A DNA stretch of 6,483 bases, from the NCBI GenBank assembly GCA_035266845.1, contig DATFMP010000051.1, positions 1 through 6,483 on the forward strand, in the 5' to 3' direction. The position numbers and the translations under genes were made by a program. A model generated the notes under the pieces. That model had not been told where the DNA came from. It made no database searches and worked only from the letters and a program-made list of their open reading frames with translations. This document shows positions 1-5,017 of this stretch, one piece after another; position 1 is the stretch's first letter; each line of letters starts with the position of its first letter. Source of the stretch: DATFMP01 sp035266845 (GTDB lineage Bacteria; SAR324; JACQKK01).

Positions 1-2
1 CT

Positions 3-209
3 GCAACAATCTCCAACCTGCTATCGGACGCAGATCTGCTGCTGTTCACGGACAAATTCACTACGTCCGTCCCCTGCGCCAATCACAACGACACCAGCGG
101 CGAGAGTTGCAGCTACACGACCCCCTCGGACGGGTCCATCACGGCGCTCTATATCCAAGTCAAGAGCTTCAGCGATACGGGCACGGACTTTCAGCTCACC
201 GTGCAGTAG
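3..209 (+). CDS. Secreted protein, C-terminal PPC-type domain (5' end outside window)
   Basis: This reading frame is open from the window edge and ends at TAG 207-209, leaving 68 residues. The tail reads as an alternating beta pattern ending ALYIQVKSFSDTGTDFQLTV. That matches the last strands of bacterial pre-peptidase C-terminal (PPC) domains, where a surface motif (I/V)xVxSxSxxGTxFxLxV is usual. Two cysteines about 16 residues apart (in VPCANH and ESCSYT) sit where many PPC domains form a disulfide, which fits an exported protein. PPC domains are found at the end of secreted proteases and other extracellular enzymes; the catalytic part is not visible, so the enzyme class is unknown. Base composition is noticeably less GC-rich than in the next genes. 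The family assignment is by pattern only and other secreted beta-sandwich domains are possible. Confidence 0.6.
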   Translation, partial: ATISNLLSDADLLLFTDKFTTSVPCANHNDTSGESCSYTTPSDGSITALYIQVKSFSDTGTDFQLTVQ

Positions 210-218
210 CCGCCCGCC

Positions 219-980
219 CTAGTCCTCCCGCCGCACCCAGACCCCGCTCAGCACGTAGCCGCCCCGGCTGACCACGGCGCCGGCCCCCGCCCGGCCCGCG
301 GGGAAATCCGCACCGCAGGCCTTGTGCAGCCGCCAGCGCAGGGCCACGCGCTGCGACGTCCCGGCGACGTCCGCCAGCACCTCCGCCTCCACCGCCTCCT
401 GCAGCTCGATCGCCGCATCCTGGAAGCCCAGGTAGACCCCCGTGTGCGGATAGAGCGCCTTGAACAGGCTCTCCTTGGCGGAGAACAGCCGCGTGAAGGC
501 CAGGTCGCGGGTCTCGGGCGGCAGATCCTGCCAGGCTGCGCGCTCCTCGCGCCGCAGGATGCGCCGCACCAGGGCCGGCGAGGGCGCGCGCACCGCCTCC
601 AGGTCCACCCCCACGCCCAGGTAGTCCGCCGCGCGGGCCACGGCGGCGAGGGCATGGCCGCGGTGATGCGTGATGGAGCCCACGAAGCCCGCGGGCCAGC
701 GAGGCCGCCGCGTGTCCTCCCGCCCGATGGGCGTGGCGGCCAACTCCGCCGCGCGCTCCGGCGCCAGGGCCGTCAGCGCCGCGCGCGCGCAGCCGCGGCC
801 CAGCGTGAACTCCAGCACCCGGCGCGGGGCGGCACGGGGACTCAGCAGCGCGCGCTCTTCCGGCAGCAGGGGCATCTGCGGGGCCTCGGCCTCGCCCGCT
901 TGGCGCAGGGCCACGTCCGGCGGGAAGGGCGAGAGCCAGGCGGAGGGCGCGGGAGCCGCGGTGCGGGGGCCGGCGGGCAT
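219..980 (-). CDS. 4'-phosphopantetheinyl transferase, EntD/Sfp superfamily
   Basis: The 253-residue product should move the phosphopantetheine arm of coenzyme A onto a serine of acyl or peptidyl carrier proteins. The EntD-type signatures appear in order. LGRGCARAAL (about 60-69) is the CoA-binding arginine region. WPAGFVGSITHH (95-106) follows. GVDLE (124-128) carries the Mg2+-binding Asp126 and Glu128. FSAKESLFKALYP (166-178) contains the conserved Lys-Glu pair and Lys174. The length fits the roughly 210-250-residue EntD group. ATG at 980 keeps the whole N-terminal helical region that EntD proteins have before the GR.CAR motif; no clear Shine-Dalgarno precedes it. ATG at 875 (residue 36) is a shorter alternative. 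The gene diverges from the outer-membrane operon and converges on the PPC gene 9 bp away. No carrier protein, NRPS, PKS or siderophore gene is in view, so the substrate is unknown. The family call is firm. Confidence 0.9.
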   Translation of the reverse strand: MPAGPRTAAPAPSAWLSPFPPDVALRQAGEAEAPQMPLLPEERALLSPRAAPRRVLEFTLGRGCARAALTALAPERAAELAATPIGREDTRRPRWPAGFVGSITHHRGHALAAVARAADYLGVGVDLEAVRAPSPALVRRILRREERAAWQDLPPETRDLAFTRLFSAKESLFKALYPHTGVYLGFQDAAIELQEAVEAEVLADVAGTSQRVALRWRLHKACGADFPAGRAGAGAVVSRGGYVLSGVWVRRED

Positions 981-1038
981 GGCAGGGAGGCACCCCGCGC
1001 GCGGGGCGGGGCACAGGCACGGTTATTGATTGCAGATG

Positions 1039-1074
1039 CGTGCAGCAGTGCATGCGGTGGGTTCATTCTGCACG
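1039..1074 (+). repeat. Inverted repeat just upstream of the barrel operon start
   Basis: CGTGCAG at 1039-1045 is matched exactly by its reverse complement CTGCACG at 1068-1074, with a 22-nt loop. It ends 6 nt before ATG 1081. It lies in the roughly 100-bp region between the divergent transferase and the DUF3187 gene. It could be an operator or a leader hairpin that limits access to the start codon; a chance repeat cannot be excluded. I found no convincing -35/-10 pair in this region. Confidence 0.3.
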
Positions 1075-1080
1075 GCGGGC

Positions 1081-2214
1081 ATGGATTTGCAAAGCTTCGC
1101 GCCGGGAATGCGGCGCTGTGCCAACGGTCTGGGCTGGGCAATTCTTGCCCTGTGCGCCCTGGGTGCGCTCGCCGCACCCGTGCGCGCCCAGAACAACTTC
1201 GGCCTGGGGCCACTCTCCATCCGCAACCAGTTCCCGGTCACGCTGGCCTACCTCACCTACACGCCCGAGGCCCCGGCCACGCTGCCGAGCGGCACCGTTC
1301 AGCTTCGCTACCAGTTCGAGCTGACCAACACCTTCATCAACACGCAGTCGCCGCGGGCCAACAACCCGCCCGTCATCGATTCCAGCGTCGTCAGCGGCGG
1401 GCTCACGCCGGCCAACTTCCCCGCCACGGGCTACGGCGCCTACATCGACGTGGAGGCGCGGCGCCACGTGCTGCGGCTGGACTACGGCCTCAGCGATAGC
1501 CTGCAAGCGGGCCTGGAGCTGGCCTGGGTCAGCTTCGGCGGTGGCTTCCTGGATACCAAGATCCAGAGCGTGGAGCGGTTCTTCGGGGGGCTGAACAAGG
1601 ACCGCCTGTATTCCGGCATCGACCAGTACGACTTCTACGTGGTGCGGGACGGCAGCTTCCTGCGCGCATCCAACCGGCCCTTCAGCAACGTCGTGCAGGA
1701 CCCGGTGCTGAACCTGAAGTGGAACCTGGGCGAGGGTGGCCCGGTGCTGCCCGCGCTCACGCTGAAACTCTCGTACAAGGCGCCGTTGCAGGCGCATCCC
1801 ACGGGCGACCGTGCGCTGGTGGCCAGCGGCGGGGCGGACTGGGGCTATTACGTGCTGCTCTCCAAGGCCGTGGGCGATGTGGTGGGGCACATTCAGCTCG
1901 GCGAGACGCACCTGGACGTGGCCCCCAACACCTTCGCGAACCGGCTGCGCCATCGCATGTTCGGCCTGGAGTTCCGGCTGGATTCCGACAACTCCTTCCT
2001 GCTGCAGTCCGTGACGCAGAGCAGCATCTACCTGCACACCGATGTGCCGGGCACCATGGACTTCAACATCTCCCGTCCCACGGACGTGATGGTGGTCGGC
2101 TACAAGCACCTCACGCAGAGCTTCCTGTTCGAGACGGGCGCCATCGAGGACTACAACCAGCAGCGCAACGAGTCGGACATCACGCTCTACTTCTCGCTGG
2201 GGTCGCGATGGTGA
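1081..2214 (+). CDS. DUF3187 family outer-membrane beta-barrel protein
   Basis: From ATG 1081 the product is 377 residues. A Sec signal is clear: basic MRRC, then the hydrophobic run GWAILALCALGALAA, and a VRA|Q cleavage site near residue 36. The mature protein opens FGLGPLSIRNQFPVTLAYL, the hallmark start of DUF3187 proteins (an (L)GPL.(V/I)RNQ.P motif). It continues with many alternating aromatic/hydrophobic strands and ends FSLGSRW; a terminal aromatic is typical of proteins folded by the BAM complex. The function of DUF3187 is not known; members are predicted outer-membrane proteins. Three starts are in frame: TTG 1030, ATG 1081 and ATG 1108. ATG 1108 would give the neatest 27-residue signal peptide. 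None has a strong ribosome-binding site, so the start is uncertain but the stop is not. The stop overlaps the next gene, pointing to a co-translated pair. Confidence 0.82.
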   Translation: MDLQSFAPGMRRCANGLGWAILALCALGALAAPVRAQNNFGLGPLSIRNQFPVTLAYLTYTPEAPATLPSGTVQLRYQFELTNTFINTQSPRANNPPVIDSSVVSGGLTPANFPATGYGAYIDVEARRHVLRLDYGLSDSLQAGLELAWVSFGGGFLDTKIQSVERFFGGLNKDRLYSGIDQYDFYVVRDGSFLRASNRPFSNVVQDPVLNLKWNLGEGGPVLPALTLKLSYKAPLQAHPTGDRALVASGGADWGYYVLLSKAVGDVVGHIQLGETHLDVAPNTFANRLRHRMFGLEFRLDSDNSFLLQSVTQSSIYLHTDVPGTMDFNISRPTDVMVVGYKHLTQSFLFETGAIEDYNQQRNESDITLYFSLGSRW

Positions 2215-2939
2215 CGCCCACGAACCCCTCCGCCGAGCCGCGCGGGCGCGCCACGCCGGGACGCCCGGCACCGCGCACCGCCCGCGCCCTGCGGGCGTTT
2301 GCCCGCACGCTGGCCGCCGCGCTGCCGTGCGCCCTGCTGCTGGCGACCCTGCTCGGTGCCGCTCCCCAACCGGCCGCCGCGCAGTCCAGCACGCTGTACT
2401 TCCTCACGGTCAAGCACGGCGTCGCGGATGCCTCGGGCTCCGGCGAGAACCTGTTCCAGACGCTCGCCACCGTACACGGGCCCGTGCAGGGCGCCCGCGG
2501 CGTGCAAACGGGCGCCATCGAGCTGGACATCTACAGTGTCTCGCAGGGCAACGCGGGCCTGGGCGTGGGCATCGAGGTGCTGGGCTACGATCACGCCTGG
2601 CTGATGCAGGACGGCCTCAAGGTGCACATGCGGGCCAAGGGCGTGCTGTTCACCTTCAAGACGTTCCTGCGCCTGGGCAACGTGTTCCCGTTCTTCGGCG
2701 CCGGCCTGGGCAACTACTACGTAAACTTCGACGAGTCCCCCGGAGGCCCCAGCCTGCGCGACTCGCCCGACGCCGTGTACAACGTGCGCGTGGGCACCCG
2801 CATCCTGTTCGGGCGCCTGGGCCTGCTGCTGGAAGCCGGCAACACCCGCGCCCAGCTCCCCATCCTCACGGACGCCGGCCGCGCCACCCTGGAGGCGGGC
2901 GGCAACTACGCCAACGCCGGTCTGTCCTGGGTCTTTTAA
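2208..2939 (+). CDS. Small outer-membrane beta-barrel protein, family not recognised
   Basis: The 243-residue product begins at an ATG that overlaps the upstream stop (ATGGTGA, 7 bp shared). Only this ATG or the adjacent GTG can start it, so the start is well fixed. A GGGG at 2199-2202 may help ribosome binding. The N-terminus has an unusually long basic region (about 34 residues, Arg/Pro rich). Then come the hydrophobic segment LPCALLLATLLGAA and an AAA|QSS cleavage site at about 58/59. The mature part is about 185 residues of alternating amphipathic strands with Gly/aromatic turns, such as VFPFFGAGLGNYY and RLGLLLEAGNT. It ends NAGLSWVF, a classical C-terminal beta-signal with final Phe. 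The size suits an eight-stranded OmpW/OmpA-like barrel. I cannot name the family. Coupling to the DUF3187 gene suggests the two are needed in fixed ratio or act together. Confidence 0.8.
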   Translation: MVTPTNPSAEPRGRATPGRPAPRTARALRAFARTLAAALPCALLLATLLGAAPQPAAAQSSTLYFLTVKHGVADASGSGENLFQTLATVHGPVQGARGVQTGAIELDIYSVSQGNAGLGVGIEVLGYDHAWLMQDGLKVHMRAKGVLFTFKTFLRLGNVFPFFGAGLGNYYVNFDESPGGPSLRDSPDAVYNVRVGTRILFGRLGLLLEAGNTRAQLPILTDAGRATLEAGGNYANAGLSWVF

Positions 2940-2985
2940 GGCCTGTCTGGAAGCAACGGCGGATATGCCCTGACCAGCGCTGCCC

Positions 2986-3069
2986 TGTCATTCCGAGCGC
3001 GGCGAGGAATCCGCCGGTCGCCGAGACAAAGCAGTTTTCTCGGCCCGCTGCGCGGGCGCCGGAATGACA
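2986..3069. repeat. 84-bp palindromic intergenic repeat (TGTCATTCCGAGCG type)
   Basis: The element starts TGTCATTCC (2986-2994) and ends with its exact reverse complement GGAATGACA (3061-3069). Inside are three further self-complementary pairs: CGGCG/CGCCG (3000-3004 with 3012-3016), GCCGAGA/TCTCGGC (3020-3026 with 3038-3044), and GCCCGC/GCGGGC around a TGC loop (3043-3048 with 3052-3057). The last two overlap by two bases, but both can form if one is shortened, giving a cloverleaf-like fold. From memory, repeats beginning CATTCCGAGCG..GCGAGGAATC are scattered between genes of many uncultured and environmental bacteria. This copy lies between two convergent genes, the usual place for REP-like elements. 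It may act as a bidirectional terminator, an mRNA 3'-end stabiliser or a transposase-mobilised repeat; the sequence does not decide which. Confidence 0.75.
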
Positions 3070-3070
3070 A

Positions 3071-3099
3071 CTGCCGCCGGATCCGCGAGCGGCGGGCAG
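3071..3099 (-). terminator. Candidate terminator hairpin downstream of the AlaX gene
   Basis: CTGCCGCCG (3071-3079) pairs with CGGCGGGCAG (3090-3099) with a single bulged G and a 10-nt loop. Read on the minus strand it starts 13 nt after the AlaX stop and is followed by TTGTCATT, only a weak T tract. It sits directly beside the palindromic repeat, so the two could jointly end transcription from both sides. Rho-independent function is uncertain. Confidence 0.4.
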
Positions 3100-3112
3100 G
3101 GCAGGACGAACC

Positions 3113-3823
3113 TCAGCCTTCCAGCACGAAGTAGACGCGACGGTTGGACTTGCCCTTGTTCTCGGACTTGGTGAGGGTCAGCGTGCCGATTTCCTTCAGG
3201 TGCGCCACGTGGCAACCGCCATCGGCCTGCACGTCGAAGCCCTGGATCTCCACCAGCCGCAGGGTCTCCAGATTGTGGCGGAAGCCCGTCTCCAGCTTGA
3301 ACAGCTCCGGCCGCTGCTGGGCCTCGGCGGCGGGCAGCCAGGAGATGATCACCGGCAGGTCGCGCGCCACCATCTCGTTGGCCTTGCGGAAGCCCTCTTC
3401 CAGTACGGCGCGGTCGAAGGCCTCAAAGGAGAAGTCCACGCGGCCCTTTTCCGGCGTGAGCTGGTTGCCGGTCACCCTCACGCTGTAGTCGTTGAACATC
3501 ACGCCGCAGAGCACGTGCGTGGCGGTGTGGTAACGCATCAGCGTGTAGCGGCGCTCCCAGTCCAGCGTGCCGGTCACGTCCGCGCCCACGGCCGGCGCGG
3601 GGCCGTCCAGCCGGTGCAGCACCTCGCCGTCCGCGTCCACGGTCTCCACGACGCGGCAGGTGGTGCCGTCGGCGGTGGTCAGGGTGCCCTCGTCGCCCAG
3701 CACGCCCCCGCCCGCGGGAAAGAACGCCGTGCGCTCCAGGATCACGCCGCCGTCCTGCACGGCGGCCACACGGGAGGTGAAGGTCTTAAGGTAGCTGTCC
3801 TGCTGGTAGAGTCGCTCGGTCAT
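3113..3823 (-). CDS. alaX: Alanyl-tRNA editing protein, AlaX-M type
   Basis: The 236-residue product resembles the free-standing editing domain of alanyl-tRNA synthetase, which hydrolyses Ser (or Gly) wrongly attached to tRNA-Ala in the cytoplasm. The N-terminal beta-barrel part carries RTAFFPAGGGVLGDEGTL (31-48), a version of the family's FYPxGGGQPxDxG loop. The zinc-site motif HTATH (His99, His103) and VTGNQ (117-121) follow, then DVQADGGCHVAHLKEIG (197-213), equivalent to the CGGTH motif. The length and the presence of both halves fit AlaX-M, which has the glycine-rich loop that AlaX-S lacks. Two oddities are seen. The usual Gln-Pro of the glycine loop is Val-Leu. The usual metal-site cysteine position is Asp201, while a cysteine lies at 204, just before His205. 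ATG 3823 directly precedes the conserved N-terminus. It is followed at its 3' side by the palindromic repeat, and PilZ lies 143 bp upstream on the same strand. Confidence 0.9.
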   Translation of the reverse strand: MTERLYQQDSYLKTFTSRVAAVQDGGVILERTAFFPAGGGVLGDEGTLTTADGTTCRVVETVDADGEVLHRLDGPAPAVGADVTGTLDWERRYTLMRYHTATHVLCGVMFNDYSVRVTGNQLTPEKGRVDFSFEAFDRAVLEEGFRKANEMVARDLPVIISWLPAAEAQQRPELFKLETGFRHNLETLRLVEIQGFDVQADGGCHVAHLKEIGTLTLTKSENKGKSNRRVYFVLEG

Positions 3824-3966
3824 GCGCCTGGTCGGGGGGTACGTGTGACGAGGGGGCGTCCGCTGTGGGCCGTGGGGGGCACCGCGCGGCGGTCACGCCG
3901 GGTTGGTTGCGCTGAGCCGGTTGCAGCCGTGCGGCCCCGGCATCCGGCGGCGGTGGCCGCGGGGGC

Positions 3967-4506
3967 TCAGCCCTTGGGATTGAGGTTCAGCGGCTCGCCG
4001 CCTTGCTTCTCCTTCACGTTCTGCAGGTGCATCTCGCGCGCAAGCACGTATACTTGGTAGCCGTTCACGTGGGAGCCGAACTTGGCCCGCACGCGGTACT
4101 TGCACTCCAGCAGATCCGCATCGGTCTCTTCCATGTCGCAGCTCAGCACTTCCACGTCCAGCGCGATCATGCCCAGCGCACTCATCAGCAGCTTGGTGCC
4201 GGGCTCGAAGTACATGTCGGAATGGAACGCCAGGCCTCCGATCGAGATGTTGAGGATCGGGAAGGCGCGGGGCCCCATGTGCGCGTAGATCTTCGATTCG
4301 GGCATGAACTTGTACCGCGGCTCGGCTCGTCGTTCGATGCCTCCCGCCTGCTGCTCGGCGGTGCGGCCCTCCACAGGCTCCGCCAGCCCATCCAGCTCCT
4401 GCTTGATCAGGCGTCGGATCTCCAGGTACTCCCGGCGCCAGCGCGCCAGTTCTTCCTCGTGGGAATACACCCGGCCCGGCACCGCTTGCGCAGGATTGTT
4501 CACCAT
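3967..4506 (-). CDS. Stand-alone PilZ domain protein (c-di-GMP receptor)
   Basis: The 179-residue protein has a charged, probably helical N-terminus (about 15-55, rich in Glu/Arg, for example REYLEIRRLIKQEL). A PilZ domain follows. Both c-di-GMP contacts are present: RAEPR (Arg60-xxx-Arg64) and NISIGG (Asn86-x-Ser88-xx-Gly91). After them come the usual strand and turn FEPGTKLLMS and a long beta region ending in YQVYVLAREM. It should therefore bind c-di-GMP and pass the signal to a partner, acting on motility, pili, exopolysaccharide or secretion; which of these cannot be told because no such gene is nearby. There is no signal peptide or membrane segment, so it is cytoplasmic. The start is supported by GAGG seven bases upstream. 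It reads toward the AlaX gene but a 143-bp gap makes a shared transcript uncertain. Confidence 0.88.
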   Translation of the reverse strand: MVNNPAQAVPGRVYSHEEELARWRREYLEIRRLIKQELDGLAEPVEGRTAEQQAGGIERRAEPRYKFMPESKIYAHMGPRAFPILNISIGGLAFHSDMYFEPGTKLLMSALGMIALDVEVLSCDMEETDADLLECKYRVRAKFGSHVNGYQVYVLAREMHLQNVKEKQGGEPLNLNPKG

Positions 4507-4513
4507 GGCTCAG

Positions 4514-4517
4514 CCTC
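4514..4517 (-). promoter_or_regulatory. Ribosome-binding site of the PilZ gene
   Basis: On the minus strand GGATGAGG precedes the ATG at 4506, with GAGG seven bases away. This is the best-placed Shine-Dalgarno sequence in the window and supports the chosen start. Confidence 0.6.
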
Positions 4518-4900
4518 ATCCGGTTGTAGCACGCCCGCAGCAAAAGCAAAACGTCCGCACGCCCGTCAGCGGCGGCTTTGCGACCCTGCAACCGCATGGA
4601 GCCCTTCAGGGAAGCGGCTCTTCGTGCGGCCGCCCCGCCTCCCCTGTCCGCATCGCTGCCGTCCTCGGGGCTCCGTCCTGTGCAGAGGATCGGGCCAAAT
4701 ACTTATTTAACGTACCGATTGGGCCAACGTTGCATCGCCCGCGGCGCTGGGCGCCACAGGCCCCGACAGCGCCGGCCGCGGCCAGCCCCGCCTCGTCCTG
4801 TAACCCGCGTACGCCACGCCAGGGAGCTCCTCCGTTCCGCCGACAGGTGGGCTACGGACCTTCCGCGGCGCCGCGCGTTCCTGAAAAGGCCTCCGCTTTC

Positions 4901-4929
4901 TTGTGTTTGGCGCGGGTCCTCGCTATGAA
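4901..4929 (+). promoter_or_regulatory. Candidate sigma-70 promoter for parA-nusB
   Basis: TTGTGT (4901-4906) and TATGAA (4924-4929) are separated by exactly 17 bp. The -35 keeps the TTG core, and the -10 matches TATAAT at four of six positions. It would give a leader of roughly 80 nt before parA. It is one of two overlapping candidates and is not proven. Confidence 0.35.
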
Positions 4930-4930
4930 T

Positions 4931-4950
4931 GCAGGGTATTCCCGCCCTGC
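4931..4950 (+). repeat. Inverted repeat in the parA promoter region
   Basis: GCAGGG (4931-4936) and CCCTGC (4945-4950) are perfect inverted copies with an 8-nt spacer. The repeat lies right after the TATGAA box and over the -35 region of the downstream TAAAAT box, where a repressor would block either promoter. Such repeats are used by some ParA proteins or partners for autoregulation, but here that is inference only. Confidence 0.35.
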
Positions 4951-4962
4951 CCGGGGCTGCGC

Positions 4963-4968
4963 TAAAAT
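4963..4968 (+). promoter_or_regulatory. Second candidate -10 box for parA
   Basis: GCGCTAAAATGG contains TAAAAT, five of six matches to the -10 consensus, in a very GC-rich setting. The best -35 is poor (TTCCCG at 4939-4944, 18-bp spacer). Transcription from here would leave a leader of about 40 nt before ATG 5018. Confidence 0.35.
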
Positions 4969-5017
4969 GGGGAATCGGCGGGCCTGCGGGCGCCGCCACT
5001 TAAGGTTCAGGCCGCCG

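Larger units (their letters stand above)
4507..5017. other. Non-coding region between divergent PilZ and parA genes
   Basis: About 510 bp with no credible gene. The open frames crossing it are low-complexity Arg/Pro/Ala translations that match no family pattern. Contents are as follows. A possible weak minus-strand extended -10 (TGCTACAAC, 4523-4531) lies very close to the PilZ start. A hairpin GAGCC/GGCTC pairs 4599-4603 with 4616-4620. A short AT-rich island (4697-4712) is flanked by two GGGCCAA copies (4692-4698 and 4721-4727). AACGT/ACGTT pairs 4709-4713 with 4727-4731. Two candidate parA promoters follow near the right end. I saw no tRNA, known riboswitch or parS-like GTTTCACGTGAAAC palindrome. 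The length is more than two promoters need, so a small RNA or a binding-site cluster is possible. Confidence 0.6.

Noticed and set aside
324..1499. 391-codon plus-strand frame across the transferase and the barrel start
   Set aside because: It is antisense to clear transferase motifs, then overlaps the signal peptide in another frame. The translation is Arg/Gln/Ala-rich without family pattern.
1719..2207. Upstream extension of the second barrel gene
   Set aside because: The added residues are the out-of-frame reading of the DUF3187 gene; the true protein begins with its signal sequence at 2208.
1063..2271. 402-codon open frame on the minus strand opposite the DUF3187 gene
   Set aside because: It mirrors a convincing signal-peptide/barrel protein. 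Its own translation is a patternless mix of Arg, Val, Gln and Glu with no recognisable motif, as expected from strong GC bias in third positions.
2986..3069. tRNA-like reading of the 84-nt cloverleaf
   Set aside because: There is no T-loop consensus, no acceptor-stem/CCA logic and no anticodon arm with normal spacing. The symmetry is that of a palindromic DNA repeat.
3200..4060. Plus-strand frame opposite AlaX and the adjacent gap
   Set aside because: It is antisense to the conserved HTATH and GGCH region of AlaX, and its translation is His/Val/Gln-rich without motifs.
4529..4565. Two copies of GCACGCCCG 28 bp apart, considered as CRISPR-like
   Set aside because: There are only two nine-base copies with no third unit and no longer conserved repeat, so this is chance in GC-rich DNA.
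4703..4999. 98-codon minus-strand frame in the PilZ-parA gap
   Set aside because: The translation is Arg/Pro/Ala-rich with no motif, and there is no supporting ribosome-binding site. It also runs antisense through the probable parA promoter.
4304..5017. Upstream extension of the ParA gene
   Set aside because: The extra 238 residues are low-complexity and partly antisense to PilZ. ParA homology begins at the strand just before Walker A.
4507..5017. parS centromere site near parA
   Set aside because: No GTTTCACGTGAAAC-like palindrome was found here or elsewhere in the window.
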